Assembly: GCF_026967475.1 (NCBI RefSeq)
Contig: NZ_CP114058.1
Location: 4,526,001-4,590,000 of the forward strand
Direction of reading: 5' to 3'
Origin: Rouxiella chamberiensis
GTDB taxonomy: Bacteria > Pseudomonadota > Gammaproteobacteria > Enterobacterales > Enterobacteriaceae
DNA: 64,000 bases
In this document: positions 1 to 11,478 of the stretch, piece by piece
Numbering within the stretch: position 1 is the first letter of the stretch
Layout: the number at the start of each line of letters is the position of its first letter
The notes under the pieces: generated by a model
What the model was told of the DNA's origin: nothing
Databases searched by the model: none
Seen by the model: the letters and a program-made list of their open reading frames with translations, nothing else
Translations under genes and position numbers: made by a program

Positions 1-50
1 TTCTAGGGGCGGGCAATGTTGCCGCAGCCTACGTCATTTCGGAGAAGCTT

Positions 51-1088
51 ATGAAAGGCAGTGCAAATCGGTTATCTACTCTGCTGGCGGCGGTTGCGCT
101 GCTGCTGACTCCGTTGCAGGCGGCGTTTGCCCAGCGGCAGGTCGTCGACACGGCCGGGACGCCAGTCAGCGTGCCGGACAAGGTCGAGCGCATCGCCGAC
201 GCCTGGTATGCGCACCACTCCTTGCTGATGACGTTGGGCGCGGGGGACAAGATTATCGCCACGGTCAATCATGCGCAGGATCGCCCGTGGATGTTCTTGA
301 TTCAGCCCTCATTGAATAAGGCATTGAGCGTGCACGGTACGACGTTTAATCCCGAAACCCTGCTGGCGGAAAAAACCGATGTGGTGTTTGCCGCGCAGGG
401 GAACGGCGATGTGCCTGCCTATCGACAGGCGCATTTGCCGACCGTCGAGGTGCAATTTACCGATTTCACGTCGATGAAACAGGTGCTGCTGACCACCGCC
501 GCCGTGCTGGGCACGCCGCAGGCCGAACAACAGGCGCAGCGGTATAATCTGTATCTCGACAGCGAAGTCGCGGCCATTCAGGCGAAAACCGGCGCGCTTT
601 CCGAAGCGCAGCGGCCGAGTGTGCTGCATATCGTCTCGCTGCATCCTCTGAAAATCGACGGCAGCGATACCTTGATAGACACCTGGATCCGCCTTGCCGG
701 GGGCCGCAATGCGGCGGTGGGCGTGAAAGGAAACATGAAAGAGGTGTCGCCGGAGCAGGTGCTGGCATGGCAGCCCGACGTCATGATTATCGGCGCGGGA
801 GCAGGGAAGATTGAAACCTCGGATTACGCCTCGCTGTTTCAGCCGCTGAAAGCCGTGCAGCAGCACAAGGTGTGGCAGAATCCATCGGGCGTATTTCCGT
901 GGGACAGATACGGGACAGAGGCGGCATTGCAGATTCAGTGGGCGGCGAAACAGCTGCATCCGGAGCTGTTTGCGAACCTTAACATCGTTGCGGCGACGCA
1001 GGATTTCTATCGCCGTTTCTTTCATTATCCGCTGAGCGCCAGTCAGGCACAGCGGATTATTGCGGCGCTTCCTCCTGCGGCGAACTAG
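51..1088 (+). CDS. ABC transporter periplasmic substrate-binding protein (iron/siderophore/cobalamin type)
   Basis: The 345-residue product starts with a Sec signal peptide (basic MKGSANR, hydrophobic stretch, likely cleavage after AFA near residue 27). There is no lipobox Cys, so it should be soluble in the periplasm. The rest reads as a type III periplasmic-binding fold of the metal-chelate/heme/B12 class: 'FNPETLLAEKTDVVF', 'EVSPEQVLAWQPDVMIIG' and the C-terminal 'PWDRYGTEAALQIQWAAKQL' are typical. It would deliver a chelate to a FecCD-type permease. No permease or ATPase lies to the right, so partners may be left of the window. The start is supported by GGAG six bases upstream of the ATG. 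A TAG at 4-6 could end the previous gene. The substrate cannot be read from the sequence. Confidence 0.8.
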   Translation: MKGSANRLSTLLAAVALLLTPLQAAFAQRQVVDTAGTPVSVPDKVERIADAWYAHHSLLMTLGAGDKIIATVNHAQDRPWMFLIQPSLNKALSVHGTTFNPETLLAEKTDVVFAAQGNGDVPAYRQAHLPTVEVQFTDFTSMKQVLLTTAAVLGTPQAEQQAQRYNLYLDSEVAAIQAKTGALSEAQRPSVLHIVSLHPLKIDGSDTLIDTWIRLAGGRNAAVGVKGNMKEVSPEQVLAWQPDVMIIGAGAGKIETSDYASLFQPLKAVQQHKVWQNPSGVFPWDRYGTEAALQIQWAAKQLHPELFANLNIVAATQDFYRRFFHYPLSASQAQRIIAALPPAAN

Positions 1089-1105
1089 CGCCGCAGTGCA
1101 GCCGA

Positions 1106-1945
1106 TTATTGATTGTTGGCGCTGTCGCCCGAGCGGTTGACGTGTGACTCGTTCATCGCTTTCGCCATGGCCTTGCCGGAAGAGCGGCGGGCATTTTTAT
1201 AGTCATCGGCGGCTTCGACAAACGCTTTCAGCAGTTCGCGGTCCTGCGGATTCTGCAAATATTCCGGATGCCATTGCACGCCCATGCAGAAGTAATAGTC
1301 GTCGCACTCCAGCCCTTCAATCACGCCGTCGGGGGAGAGCGCATTGACACGACAGTTCTTGCCGACCGATTGCACGGCCTGATGATGCGAACTGTTGACC
1401 TCGTAGTTGCGAACACTCACTAACTTGCTAAGCTTTGTTCCGTCGAGGATCTCTACCGGATGACGCGCGCGTATCTTGCCACCGGCGTTTTCGGTATCGA
1501 CCGTTGTGCTGTGTTCGAGCGCATGGGGTAGGGTGTCGGGAATATGCTGAATCAGCGTACCGCCCGTCAACACCGCCAGCAACTGTTCGCCGCCGCAGAT
1601 GCCCAGCAGCGGCATGTCGCGAAGCATGGCACCCTTGACGATTTCCGTTTCGAATTCAGTACGGCCGGGTTTGAGACGAACCTGGTCGCTGCTTTGCAGG
1701 GCGTTGAACATGGCAGGCGGCACGTCGAAGGCACCCCCGGTAACGATGATGCCGTCGCACAGAGACAGAAACTCGTTGGACAGTTCGCCGTGATGCGGTA
1801 ACGCCAGCGGCACTGCGCCCAGTTCCACAAGGCTGCTCATATAGTTTTGTCGCAGCGCATACCACGGGCTGTCGGAATAACCGCCGGGTTCTTCGCTGTC
1901 TAACGTCACGCCGATGACCGGCCTTGAGTGAGGCGTAATGCTCAT
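1106..1945 (-). CDS. Class I glutamine amidotransferase, gamma-glutamyl-GABA hydrolase-like (peptidase C26)
   Basis: The 279-residue protein resembles the PuuD/peptidase C26 family, which hydrolyses gamma-glutamyl amides in the cytoplasm. The nucleophile motif 'LGICGGEQLLAVLTGG' carries the catalytic Cys, and 'GVQWHPEY' supplies the His-x-Glu part of the triad. The N-terminus 'RPVIGVTLDSEEPGG' is typical. I place the start at the ATG before SITPHSRP, because the open frame upstream (to 2020) adds a basic, unconserved stretch. The C-terminal tail after 'ADDYKNARRSSG' is hydrophilic and probably disordered. The gene converges on the ABC binding-protein gene with a gap of only 17 bases. No puu pathway genes are adjacent, so a role in putrescine breakdown is not shown by context. 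Confidence 0.8.
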   Translation of the reverse strand: MSITPHSRPVIGVTLDSEEPGGYSDSPWYALRQNYMSSLVELGAVPLALPHHGELSNEFLSLCDGIIVTGGAFDVPPAMFNALQSSDQVRLKPGRTEFETEIVKGAMLRDMPLLGICGGEQLLAVLTGGTLIQHIPDTLPHALEHSTTVDTENAGGKIRARHPVEILDGTKLSKLVSVRNYEVNSSHHQAVQSVGKNCRVNALSPDGVIEGLECDDYYFCMGVQWHPEYLQNPQDRELLKAFVEAADDYKNARRSSGKAMAKAMNESHVNRSGDSANNQ

Positions 1946-2354
1946 AGGGACTCGCTTTTTCCTTTTTAAAAGCCCGGGAATGGCGTCTAGTGCGCCACGC
2001 TTTGCTTTAAAAATATTCAATACCTTAAGATATCAAGGTCACTGTAAACGGAAAAGTTAATTATTGCCTATTCATCATACTATTTTACAGGCGCTGGGTA
2101 TGCCTCTCACGATTGCTCTTTATATAGGTAGACCGCCCATTGAGATAATAGAGAGGTAGCACAGGATAGACTCTGTGTTTATTGAATATACGTAAATTTT
2201 TAGACTTTAAGAATCATTTTTACATGATCGATTACATAATCTTTACGTTGCCCTAAAAACAGTCTACCTGTAAATTCTGGATAATGAACGCTTCTGGTTG
2301 AACGACCATTTTCAGCTGTTTTCTTCCCATCACTCGTGCGAATTTAAGAAATTT
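1946..2354. other. AT-rich divergent intergenic region
   Basis: About 400 AT-rich bases separate the divergent amidotransferase and mdtA genes. They must hold both promoters. I see no convincing BaeR box, RNA gene or repeat. Open frames here (an N-terminal extension of the amidotransferase, a TTG-initiated extension of mdtA from 2298) have no family support. Confidence 0.5.
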
Positions 2355-3656
2355 ATGCTGCCAACTGCCTCATCCCGCTCCAAAAGCCGCAAAACCTTGT
2401 GGATCATTCTTGCTGTCATCGTTTTGGCGATTGCAGCATGGTTCTTCTTCTTTCATAAGAGTACCCCCTCAAACGGCGCGCCTGCGGGCAACGAACGTCA
2501 CCGCGGCGGTATGCGGGGTGGCATGAGAGGCGGTATGCCGGGTATGGTAGGCGGCGCGACGCCGGTGCAGGCGGGCGTGGCCGAACAGGCCAATGTGCCG
2601 GTTTATCTGCGCGCATTGGGAACGGTTATCCCGAATGCCTCTGTCACCGTGACCAGCCGCGTTGACGGCCAGCTGATGAAAGTGTATTTCACCGAAGGGC
2701 AGAAAGTCGAAGCCGGACAACTGCTGGCACAGATTGACCCACGCAGCTACCAGGCGACGCTTGAGCAGTATCAGGGCGAACTGGCGCAGAATCAGGCGCT
2801 GGAAAAAAGCGCGCAGCTGACGTTGGCGCGTTACCGTAAACTCTATGCGCAGGACTCGCTGGCCCGTCAGGATCTCGAAAGCCAGATTGCGACCGCCGGT
2901 CAATATAGCGGTGCCGTAAAGGCCGATCAGGCCCAGATTGCCGCCGCGAAACTGAACCTGCAGTTTGCGCGTATCACCGCGCCGATTAGCGGTCACGTAG
3001 GTCTGCGTCTGGTCGACCCGGGCAATATGGTCACCACCAGCGACACCTCCGGTATCGTGACCATTACGCAAACTCAGCCGATTGCCGTCACCTTCAGCGT
3101 GCCGCAAAGCAATCTGCAAACCATCATGAAATCCCTGCGCAACGGTCAGTCTCTGCCGACCACGGCCTTCGACCAGAACGGCAGCAACGTGCTGGCGCAG
3201 GGCAAGCTCCAGTTTATGAGCAATGAAATCGACAGCACTACCGGCAGCGTTAAACTTAAAGCCGTGTTTGACAACGCGGACGACGCGCTCTATCCCAATC
3301 AGTTTGTGAATGCTCGCTTACAGGTTGGCACGCTGGACAACGCGACCGTCATCCCTTCTGCGGCGCTGCAACTGAGTTCTGACGGCGACTTTGTGTATGT
3401 CATCCAGAAAGACGGCTCCGTGAAACGTCAGGCGGTGAAATCGGGGCCTGCCTATGGCGATGACAAGGTCGCGCTGCTGTCGGGCATTGCGCCGGGCGAT
3501 CAGGTGGTAACTACCGGTATCGATCGTCTGAACGATGGCACCAAAGTGCAGGTCGTGACGGCGGAAAGCGCAGCGGCTTCCGCAGCAGGTCAGGAGCAGC
3601 CCGATAAAACCGGCGTAGACAAAGCGACCACCGGCAAAGACAGCGGGACGAAATGA
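2355..3656 (+). CDS. mdtA: RND efflux periplasmic adaptor MdtA (MuxA-like)
   Basis: The 433-residue membrane-fusion protein links an inner-membrane RND permease to an outer-membrane channel. An N-terminal hydrophobic anchor ('[19 protein letters not shown]') is followed by a Gly/Arg/Met-rich linker (about residues 52-70), then a lipoyl-type half-motif '[20 protein letters not shown]', the helical hairpin, the second half-motif '[20 protein letters not shown]' and the beta-barrel with '[14 protein letters not shown]'. These closely track E. coli MdtA. The ATG at 2355 matches the family start. A TTG at 2298 would add 19 unconserved residues. The stop overlaps the mdtB start (ATGA), so translation is coupled. 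No baeSR genes or TolC-only context are present here; the operon carries its own channel gene. Confidence 0.92.
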   Translation: MLPTASSRSKSRKTLWIILAVIVLAIAAWFFFFHKSTPSNGAPAGNERHRGGMRGGMRGGMPGMVGGATPVQAGVAEQANVPVYLRALGTVIPNASVTVTSRVDGQLMKVYFTEGQKVEAGQLLAQIDPRSYQATLEQYQGELAQNQALEKSAQLTLARYRKLYAQDSLARQDLESQIATAGQYSGAVKADQAQIAAAKLNLQFARITAPISGHVGLRLVDPGNMVTTSDTSGIVTITQTQPIAVTFSVPQSNLQTIMKSLRNGQSLPTTAFDQNGSNVLAQGKLQFMSNEIDSTTGSVKLKAVFDNADDALYPNQFVNARLQVGTLDNATVIPSAALQLSSDGDFVYVIQKDGSVKRQAVKSGPAYGDDKVALLSGIAPGDQVVTTGIDRLNDGTKVQVVTAESAAASAAGQEQPDKTGVDKATTGKDSGTK

Positions 3657-6600
3657 ATCCATCACGCCTATTCATCCTGAGGCCGGTCGCCACGATTTTG
3701 CTGATGGTGGCCGTGCTGCTGTCGGGGATCTTTGCCTACAATATGCTCTCGACTTCGGCGCTGCCGCAGGTCGATTATCCGACCATTCAGGTCACGACGC
3801 TCTATCCGGGCGCGAGTCCCGACGTCATGGCGTCGGGCGTTACGGCCCCGCTTGAACGGCAGTTGGGCCAGATGGCCGGCCTGAGTCAGATGTACTCGAC
3901 CAGCTCCACCGGCTCGTCGATCATCACCCTGAAATTCTCGCTGGATTTGTCGCTCGATGTCGCCGAGCAGGAAGTGCAGGCCGCAATCAATGCCGCCGAC
4001 AGCCTGTTGCCGAGCGATCTGCCCAATCCGCCGACCTATAAAAAGGTTAACCCGGCCGACAGCGCCGTGATTACGCTGGCAGTCACTTCCGATTCACTGC
4101 CGCTGACCAGGGTACAGGATTTGGTCAATACCCGCGTGGCGCTGAAACTGTCGCAGATTTCGGGCGTGGGTCTGGTGACGCTGGCCGGGGGACATCAGCC
4201 TGCGGTGCGCGTACAGGTGAATCCGCGCGCGCTGGCGTCGCATAACCTGACGCTGGAAGACATCAATACCCTTATCGGCAACAGCAACGTCAACGGCTCG
4301 AAAGGCGGCTTCGACGGCAAGCATCACTCGATTACCATCGACGCCAACGACCAGCTGCGCACGGCCGAAGAGTACGGTAACCTGATTGTGACTTACAGCA
4401 ACGGGGCCGCACTGCGTCTGAAAGATATCGCGACCCTGAGCGAAGCGCCGGAAAACGAGTATCTGTCGGCGTGGGCGAACAACAAGCCTGCCATCATCAT
4501 CAACGTTCAGCGCCAGCCCGGTGCCAACGTGATTTCGGTGGTGGACGACATCAAGGCGCAGCTGCCGAAGTTGCAGGCCGCGCTGCCGGATTCCATCAAG
4601 GTTTCCATTCTCTCCGACCGTACCCAGACTATCCGTGCTTCTATCAGCGATGTGCAGTTTGAACTGCTGCTGTCGATAGCGCTGGTGGTGATGGTGACCT
4701 TCCTGTTCCTGCGCAATATCGCGGCGACGCTTATCCCGAGCGTGGCTGTACCGCTGTCGCTGGTAGGCACCTTCGGCGTGATGTACCTGTGCGGTTTCAG
4801 CCTTAACAACCTGTCGCTGATGGCGCTGACTATCGCCACCGGCTTTGTTATCGATGACGCCATTGTGGTAGTCGAGAACATTTCGCGGCGACTGGAAGAG
4901 GGCGAAACGCCGATGCAGGCAGCGCTGAACGGGTCGAAACAGATTGCGTTCACCATCATCTCGCTGACCTTCTCGCTGATTGCCGTGCTTATTCCGCTGC
5001 TGTTCATGGGCGATGTGGTCGGGCGGCTGTTCCGCGAATTCGCCATTACGCTTGCGGTATCGATCATCGTGTCGATGCTGGTTTCGCTGACACTCACGCC
5101 GATGCTGTGCGCCTATTTGCTGCGCCATATTCCGGAAGAGAAGCAGAGCCGTTTCTATCGCAAGGGCGGCCAGGTCTTCGACAGGCTTATTGCCGGTTAC
5201 GACCGCATGCTGACGGTGGTGCTGAATCATCAGCGGCTGACGCTGCTGGTGGCGCTGGCCACGCTGGTCTTTACGGGTCTGCTTTATCTGATGGTGCCGA
5301 AAGGGTTCTTCCCGTCGCAGGATACCGGCATGGTGCAGGGTATCACCATGGCCTCGCAGGACGTTTCGTTTAGCGAAATGGGACGCCGACAGCAGGCGCT
5401 TGCCGATGTTATCCTCAAGGACAAAGACGTTGAAAGCGTGGCCTCGACCATTGGCGTCGACGGCAACAATACCAGCCTCAACAGTGGCCGCCTGCAGATA
5501 AACCTCAAGTCTATCGATGAACGTGACGATCGCGCGCCTGCGGTCATTGCCCGTCTGAAGCAGGAGACGGCGTCGGTTGCCGGTATTCAGCTTTACATGC
5601 AGGCTTCGCAGGATTTGACCGTCGACGATCAGGTTACACCGAGCCAGTACCAGTTCACGCTGGACGATACCGACAGCACCAATCTGGTGAGCTGGACGCC
5701 GAAACTGCTGGCGAAACTGAGTCAGCAGCCGGAGTTCAACAGCGTGGTCAGCAACCTGCAACAGCAGGGGCAGGTGGCCTATGTCGAGCTGAATCGCGAC
5801 GCCGCCGCGCGTTACGGCATTACGGCTTCCGACGTCGATACTGCGCTGTACAACGCCTTCGGGCAGCGTCTGGTGTCGACCATTTTTACCCAGGCGAACC
5901 AGTATCGCGTCGTGCTCGAGGTTGCGCCGCAGTATCAGCAGTCTCCGGCATCGTTTGATGATATTTATCTTGAGGGCACCAACACCTCGACGGATACGAG
6001 TGGGACCACCACATCGTCAAGCACCAGCACCAGCACCAGCAGCAGCTCAAGCAGCAGCAGTACTTCGTCGAGCACCAGCTCCACGACCTCGACCACGGGA
6101 ATGGTCAAGCTGACCTCAATCGCCAGCATTCATATGCGCACCGGCGCGCTTTTGCAGGCGCGTTTGAACCAGCTTCCGGCGGTGACCGTTTCCTTTAATC
6201 TGAATGACGGATACTCCATCGAACAGGCGCAGGAAGCCATCAAGAACACCCGCGCCGAGATAGGGTTGCCGGAGAGCATTACGCTGCGTTATCAAGGAGC
6301 TGCGTCGTCATTTGAAAGCGCGACGGGCAATACGCTGTGGCTGATTCTGGCCGCCTTGCTGACCATGTATGTGGTGCTCGGCATTCTTTACGAAAGCTTT
6401 ATTCACCCGGTGACGATTCTCTCCACGCTGCCGTCTGCGGCAGTGGGTGCACTGCTTTCGCTGCTGTTCAGCGGTACCGAGTTCAGCCTGATAGCGCTGA
6501 TAGGCGTGATCCTGCTTATCGGTATCGTGAAGAAGAACGCCATCATGATGATCGACTTTGCGCTGGAGGCGGAACAGAAGCACCATATGTCGCCGCGCGA

Positions 6601-6859
6601 TGCGATTCACCAGGCGTGTCTGCTGCGTTTTCGACCGATTCTGATGACGACGATGGCGGCGCTTATTGGGGCATTGCCGCTGATGCTGGCGAGCGGAAGC
6701 GGTGCCGAACTGCGCCAGCCGCTGGGGCTGGTTATCGTCGGCGGCCTGATTTTCAGTCAGATCCTGACGCTGTTCTCGACACCGGTGATTTATCTGATGT
6801 TTGACCGTATGGCGACTCGCTGGCGTCCGGCGCGTCGTAGGGTACAGGAACAGGAATGA
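3653..6859 (+). CDS. mdtB: RND multidrug efflux permease subunit MdtB, with Ser/Thr-rich insertion
   Basis: The 1068-residue HAE-1 RND permease forms a heteromultimer with MdtC and exports drugs by proton antiport. TM1 ('[19 protein letters not shown]') is followed by the porter domain. The TM4 relay '[17 protein letters not shown]' has both Asp residues, and TM10 has '[15 protein letters not shown]'. E. coli MdtB is 1040 residues. The excess is largely a low-complexity tract at about residues 775-817, almost only Ser and Thr, encoded by AGC/ACC triplets at 5977-6105 in the second periplasmic loop, just before '[13 protein letters not shown]'. It is in frame, so this is an insertion rather than a frameshift. 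The gene overlaps mdtA and mdtC by four bases each. Confidence 0.93.
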   Translation: MNPSRLFILRPVATILLMVAVLLSGIFAYNMLSTSALPQVDYPTIQVTTLYPGASPDVMASGVTAPLERQLGQMAGLSQMYSTSSTGSSIITLKFSLDLSLDVAEQEVQAAINAADSLLPSDLPNPPTYKKVNPADSAVITLAVTSDSLPLTRVQDLVNTRVALKLSQISGVGLVTLAGGHQPAVRVQVNPRALASHNLTLEDINTLIGNSNVNGSKGGFDGKHHSITIDANDQLRTAEEYGNLIVTYSNGAALRLKDIATLSEAPENEYLSAWANNKPAIIINVQRQPGANVISVVDDIKAQLPKLQAALPDSIKVSILSDRTQTIRASISDVQFELLLSIALVVMVTFLFLRNIAATLIPSVAVPLSLVGTFGVMYLCGFSLNNLSLMALTIATGFVIDDAIVVVENISRRLEEGETPMQAALNGSKQIAFTIISLTFSLIAVLIPLLFMGDVVGRLFREFAITLAVSIIVSMLVSLTLTPMLCAYLLRHIPEEKQSRFYRKGGQVFDRLIAGYDRMLTVVLNHQRLTLLVALATLVFTGLLYLMVPKGFFPSQDTGMVQGITMASQDVSFSEMGRRQQALADVILKDKDVESVASTIGVDGNNTSLNSGRLQINLKSIDERDDRAPAVIARLKQETASVAGIQLYMQASQDLTVDDQVTPSQYQFTLDDTDSTNLVSWTPKLLAKLSQQPEFNSVVSNLQQQGQVAYVELNRDAAARYGITASDVDTALYNAFGQRLVSTIFTQANQYRVVLEVAPQYQQSPASFDDIYLEGTNTSTDTSGTTTSSSTSTSTSSSSSSSSTSSSTSSTTSTTGMVKLTSIASIHMRTGALLQARLNQLPAVTVSFNLNDGYSIEQAQEAIKNTRAEIGLPESITLRYQGAASSFESATGNTLWLILAALLTMYVVLGILYESFIHPVTILSTLPSAAVGALLSLLFSGTEFSLIALIGVILLIGIVKKNAIMMIDFALEAEQKHHMSPRDAIHQACLLRFRPILMTTMAALIGALPLMLASGSGAELRQPLGLVIVGGLIFSQILTLFSTPVIYLMFDRMATRWRPARRRVQEQE

Positions 6860-9800
6860 ATATTTCCCGCTTCTTTATATTCCGACCGGTTGCTACGCTG
6901 CTGCTGACCTCGGCTATCGTGCTGCTGGGGTTGCTGGGTTATAACCTGCTGCCGGTCGCTCCTTTGCCGCAGGTGGATTTCCCGACGGTGATGGTGTCGG
7001 CCAGCCTGCCGGGCGCAAGCCCCGAAACCATGGCCGCAACGGTCGCAACACCGCTCGAAAGGGCGATGGGCACCATTGCGGGTGTGAGTGAAATGACCTC
7101 GTCCAGCTCGCAAGGCTCGACGCGGATCATCTTGCAGTTCGACCTGAATCGCGATATCAACGGGGCCGCGCGCGACGTACAGGCGGCGATCAACGCCTCG
7201 CGATCGCTGTTGCCAAGCAGCATGCCGTCGCTGCCGACCTACCGCAAGGCCAACCCGTCGGATGCGCCGATTGTGATGCTGGCCCTGACCTCCGCGACGC
7301 GCAGCAACGGCGAACTGTATGACATTGCCTCCAGCCAGTTGCAGCAGAAAATTGCGCAGGTCAACGGCGTCGGTCAGGTATCGCTGACGGGCAGTGCGCT
7401 GCCGGGCGTGCGTATCGACCTGCGTCCGCAGGCCATCAGTTCCTACGGAATTTCGCTCGACACCATTCGCACGGCCATCGCCAACAGCACCACCAATCTG
7501 CCGAAAGGCGTGCTGCAAGGAAAAGATCAGTCGTGGATGGTTGAGGGCAACGGCCAGCAAAGTACCGCGGCGCAGTATCGCAAGCTGATCGTGACCTATA
7601 AAAATGGCAATGCCATTCGCCTGAGTGATATTGCCAACGTCTATGATTCGGTAGAAGACAAATACAACGTCGGCTATTACAACGGCACGCCGTCCGTGAT
7701 GATCGCGGTGACGCGTCAGGCCGGTGCCAACATGCTCGACACCATCAGCGCTATCAAGGCCGCGTTGCCGTTGATGGAGAAAGAGCTGCCGGGCGATGTG
7801 ACGCTCAATCTGGCGCTGGACCGTTCGCCGAACGTCTCCGCCTCGCTGCGCGATACCGAAACCACCCTGCTTGAAGCCACGCTGCTGGTTATCGCGGTAG
7901 TGTTTGTGTTCCTGCGCAATCTCCGCGCCGTGCTGATCCCTGCGCTGGCGCTGCCTGTCTCGTTAATCGGCACCTGTTCCATCATGTATCTGCTCGGCTA
8001 CAGCCTCGACAACCTGTCGCTGATGGCGCTGATTATCGCCACCGGTTTTGTGGTCGATGACGCCATTGTGGTGCTGGAGAACATTACCCGACATATAGAA
8101 GAGGGGCTGAGTCCGGTGCGGGCGGCCATTCGCGGCGCGCAGGAGGTCGGGTTTACCGTGCTCTCGATGACGCTGTCACTGATTGCGGTGTTTATTCCGA
8201 TCCTGCTGATGGGCAGCATTGTGGGACGTCTGTTCCGCGAGTTTGCCGTCACGCTGTCGATTTCGCTGCTGATTTCGATGCTGGTGTCACTCACGCTGAC
8301 CCCGATGCTCTGCGCGCGCTTCCTGAAAAGAAAACCGCCGGTCGAGAAACGTCAGCCACGCATTTATCGCCTGATTGAAGGGTGGCTCAACCGCCTGCTA
8401 CAGGCCTATTCCCGCGGGTTGAACTGGGTCATGCGCCATCAGCCGCTGACCATGTTCGGGCTGTTGCTGACGGTGGTGCTGAATTTCTATCTCTATACCG
8501 TGGTCGAGAAGGGCTTTTTCCCGGATCAGGACACCGGCATGCTGATGGGAATGCTGCGCGCAGACCAGAACACCTCATTCCAGTCGATTCAGCCGCAGAT
8601 GATTAACTACGCCAAGATTATTCAGCGCGATCCGGATGTCTCGGCAGTGCTCAGCTCGGCGGGCAGCGGCGGTTTCGGCTCGCGCAATACCGCCATGTTC
8701 TTTGTACGCCTGAAAGATTTTGACAAGCGCAAGTCGACCGCCAATCAGGTGGCCAACCGCATTATGATGGAAACCGCCAAGCTGCCCGGTTCGCAGCTGT
8801 TTCTGATGGCGGCGCAGGATCTGCGCGTGGGTGGCCGCAGTGCCAATGCCCAGTATCAGTTCAGCCTGCAGGCGGATGACCTGTCGCTGCTGCGCGAGTG
8901 GGGGCCGAAGGTTAAAACGGCGCTCAGCGCATTGCCCGAGCTGACCGGCGTGGATTCCGACTCACAGACCGGCGGGCAGGAAGTGATGCTTAATATCGAC
9001 CGCGACAAGGCGAGTCAGCTGGGGGTTGATGTCAAGACCATCGATGCGATGCTGAACAACGCCTTCAGTCAGCGGCAGGTCGCGACCATCTATAAAACCC
9101 TGAACCAGTATCATGTGGTGATGTATCTGACGCCCGATTTTACGAGCGACCCCGATGTGCTGAACCAGATGTATGTGGTCACTGACGAAGGCAAGCAGAT
9201 CCCGCTGTCGGCGTTCACGACGTTCAGCAGTGCCAACGCGCCGCTGTCGGTCGCGCATCAGGGACAATCGGCGACGACCACCATCGCCTTCAATCTGGCC
9301 GACGGTCTGTCGCTGGAGCAGGGGCAGGCGGCGGTGAAGACGGCGATGGCTAAAATTGCGCTGCCAGACACCATTCAGACCAGTTATTCGGGGACGGCGC
9401 AGGCTTTCCAGGATCTGGCAAACCAGATGCCGTGGCTTATTCTCGCGGCGCTGGCGGCAGTCTATATCGTGCTAGGGATGCTGTATGAAAGTTACATTCA
9501 CCCGCTGACGATTCTGTCGACCTTGCCGTCGGCCGGGCTTGGGGCATTGCTGCTGATGCTGATGACCAATACGCAGCTGACGGTGATTGCGCTGATAGGG
9601 ATCCTGCTGCTGATAGGCATCGTGAAGAAGAACGCCATCATGATGATCGACTTTGCGCTGGATGCCGAACGCAGACTCGGGCTGACGCCGCAGCAGGCCA
9701 TTGTTCAGGCCTGTCTGATGCGCTTCCGGCCCATCATGATGACCACGCTCGCGGCGTTCTTCGGTGCCTTGCCGCTGGCGCTGGGCAGCGGTGGCGACGC

Positions 9801-9981
9801 CGATCTGCGCAGTCCGCTCGGGCTGGCGATTGCCGGAGGACTGGCGTTGAGTCAGATCCTGACTCTGTTTACCACGCCCGTGGTGTATCTCTATATGGAC
9901 AGAAGCAGCCGCGCGACCAAGCGACTGTGGGCGCGTATTCGTCCGCACCACACGCCAGCCGATGCGCAGGGTAATAAATAA
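6856..9981 (+). CDS. mdtC: RND multidrug efflux permease subunit MdtC
   Basis: The 1041-residue second RND permease of the operon is close in length to E. coli MdtC (1025). It has the HAE-1 layout: TM1 at the N-terminus, porter loop, '[17 protein letters not shown]' with the proton-relay Asp pair, a second periplasmic loop, and '[20 protein letters not shown]' in TM10. In characterised MdtABC/MuxABC systems both permeases are needed for full pump activity. The coding frame is intact, unlike the next gene. The start overlaps the mdtB stop (ATGA), and the stop lies two bases before the presumed start of the outer-membrane channel gene. Confidence 0.93.
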   Translation: MNISRFFIFRPVATLLLTSAIVLLGLLGYNLLPVAPLPQVDFPTVMVSASLPGASPETMAATVATPLERAMGTIAGVSEMTSSSSQGSTRIILQFDLNRDINGAARDVQAAINASRSLLPSSMPSLPTYRKANPSDAPIVMLALTSATRSNGELYDIASSQLQQKIAQVNGVGQVSLTGSALPGVRIDLRPQAISSYGISLDTIRTAIANSTTNLPKGVLQGKDQSWMVEGNGQQSTAAQYRKLIVTYKNGNAIRLSDIANVYDSVEDKYNVGYYNGTPSVMIAVTRQAGANMLDTISAIKAALPLMEKELPGDVTLNLALDRSPNVSASLRDTETTLLEATLLVIAVVFVFLRNLRAVLIPALALPVSLIGTCSIMYLLGYSLDNLSLMALIIATGFVVDDAIVVLENITRHIEEGLSPVRAAIRGAQEVGFTVLSMTLSLIAVFIPILLMGSIVGRLFREFAVTLSISLLISMLVSLTLTPMLCARFLKRKPPVEKRQPRIYRLIEGWLNRLLQAYSRGLNWVMRHQPLTMFGLLLTVVLNFYLYTVVEKGFFPDQDTGMLMGMLRADQNTSFQSIQPQMINYAKIIQRDPDVSAVLSSAGSGGFGSRNTAMFFVRLKDFDKRKSTANQVANRIMMETAKLPGSQLFLMAAQDLRVGGRSANAQYQFSLQADDLSLLREWGPKVKTALSALPELTGVDSDSQTGGQEVMLNIDRDKASQLGVDVKTIDAMLNNAFSQRQVATIYKTLNQYHVVMYLTPDFTSDPDVLNQMYVVTDEGKQIPLSAFTTFSSANAPLSVAHQGQSATTTIAFNLADGLSLEQGQAAVKTAMAKIALPDTIQTSYSGTAQAFQDLANQMPWLILAALAAVYIVLGMLYESYIHPLTILSTLPSAGLGALLLMLMTNTQLTVIALIGILLLIGIVKKNAIMMIDFALDAERRLGLTPQQAIVQACLMRFRPIMMTTLAAFFGALPLALGSGGDADLRSPLGLAIAGGLALSQILTLFTTPVVYLYMDRSSRATKRLWARIRPHHTPADAQGNK

Positions 9982-9982
9982 T

Positions 9983-11403
9983 ATGACGTTCAATAAAGTG
10001 AAACCGGTAATGATTAAAGCAGGTTCAAGCGTATTCCGTCTGGCGCCGTTGGCGTGGGTAATGCTGGTGGTCGGTTGTTCTGTCGGCCCGGACTATCAAC
10101 GTCCCGCCGTAACCATGCCGACCGCTTTCAAGGAGGCCAAAGGCTGGACAGCGGCCGCGCCGAAAGAGGCGCAGAGCAAGGGTGACTGGTGGTCGGTGTA
10201 TCAGGATCCCCAACTTTCTGCGTTGATGAGTCAGGTGCAGATTTCCAACCAGAATGTGGCGCAATATGCGGCGCAGTATCGTCAGGCGCAGGCCTTGGTG
10301 ACGCAGGCGCGTTCGCAGCAGTTCCGCAGGTCACGGCGACCGTGGACAGCACGCGCAGCGGCTCGGCGACTAGCACCAGCAATGCCCAGTCGGCCAGTCT
10401 TGGCGCGAGTTGGGAGCTTGATATCTGGGGCAAACTGCGTCGAACCACGGAAGAACAGCGTGCGAATGCGCAGTCCAGTGCGGCGGATTTAGCCAATGCG
10501 ACGCTAAGTGCGCAGTCCGAACTGGCACAGGATTATTTCCAGCTGCGCGTCATGGATGCACGCATCGCGCTGTATCAGCGCAGTATCGACGCCTATCAGC
10601 GCTATCTGATCGTCATTCAGAATCAGTATCAGGGCGGAAATACGTCGCGTGCAACGCTTGCCCAGGCGCAGACGCAGCTTGAAACGACCCGCGCCTCGGC
10701 ACTGGATTTGCAGTGGCAACGGGCGCAGCTTGAGCATGCGATAGCCATTCTTATCGGTAAACCACCGGCGCAGTTCAGCCTTGCGGCGGCCCCTATCAAG
10801 TTTACCGTGCCGTCGATTCCGGCAGGGTTGCCGTCGCAACTGTTGCAGCGACGTCCGGATATTGCCGCCGCAGAGCGCACGATGGCCGCAGCCAATGCCG
10901 CCGTTGGCGTCGCTACCGCCGCCTATTATCCTGATCTTACGCTGAGCGCTTCTGGCGGGTTCACCAGCACGGCGCTGCATAATCTGTTTTCACTGCCGAA
11001 CCGCGTCTGGTCTCTCGGCCCCGAGCTAAGCCAGACGGTGCTGGACTTCGGCGCAACGCGCGGCAAGGTGGCGGAAGCCGAAGCCGCCTACGATGCGGAT
11101 GTGGCCGCCTATCGTCAGGCGGTGCTGACGGCAATGGGCGAAGTCGAAGATTATCTGGTCGAGCTCAATACCCTCGACAGCGAAATGGTTGCGCAGCAAA
11201 ATGCCGCGACGTCGGCGAAGGAGTCTGCGCGAGTGACGTTCAATCAGTATGAAGCCGGGATGATCGATTATCTGGATGTCGCCTCGACGGAAAACACCAG
11301 CCTCAGCCAGCAGCAGAACGTGTTGTCGTTGATGAGCACGCAGATGGTGACCAGCGTGAAACTTATCGCCGCCCTCGGCGGTGGCTGGCAGGCTCCGCAG
11401 TAA
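9983..11403 (+). CDS. Outer-membrane efflux channel, NodT/OprM family (OpmB-like), frameshifted
   Basis: The lipoprotein channel would complete the MdtABC pump. The first 118 or so codons give a lipoprotein signal ('LAWVMLVVGCSVGPDYQRP', lipobox VVGC) and the start of the first OEP repeat. At about 10324 the frame changes: 'ARSQQF' continues as RRSRR in the original frame, but as 'PQVTATVDSTRSGSATS' if one C is restored in TTCCGC. The rest ('LPSQLLQRRPDIAAAERTM', 'LGALGGGWQ'-type ending) is then continuous. Repaired length is about 473 residues, normal for the family. In E. coli MdtABC uses TolC; a channel gene at this position is the MuxABC-OpmB layout. Probably a sequencing deletion, not decay. 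Confidence 0.85.
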
Positions 11404-11424
11404 TCCCTTTTGTGGCCTTGAAAT

Positions 11425-11456
11425 AAAAAAAACGCCAGCAGATGCTGGCGTTTTTT
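11425..11456. terminator. Bidirectional terminator between two convergent efflux operons
   Basis: A perfect 10-bp stem (AACGCCAGCA at 11431-11440 and TGCTGGCGTT at 11443-11452) is flanked by A-runs on the left and a T6 run on the right. It can end transcripts from both channel genes, which stop 22 bases to each side. Confidence 0.88.
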
Positions 11457-11478
11457 ATTGCTGACGTAAGCGGGGGGA

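Noticed and set aside
4094..5761. 555-codon minus-strand frame opposite mdtB
   Set aside because: Composition (very rich in Arg, Gln, His) is that of the antisense of a GC-rich membrane-protein gene; no domain or start site.
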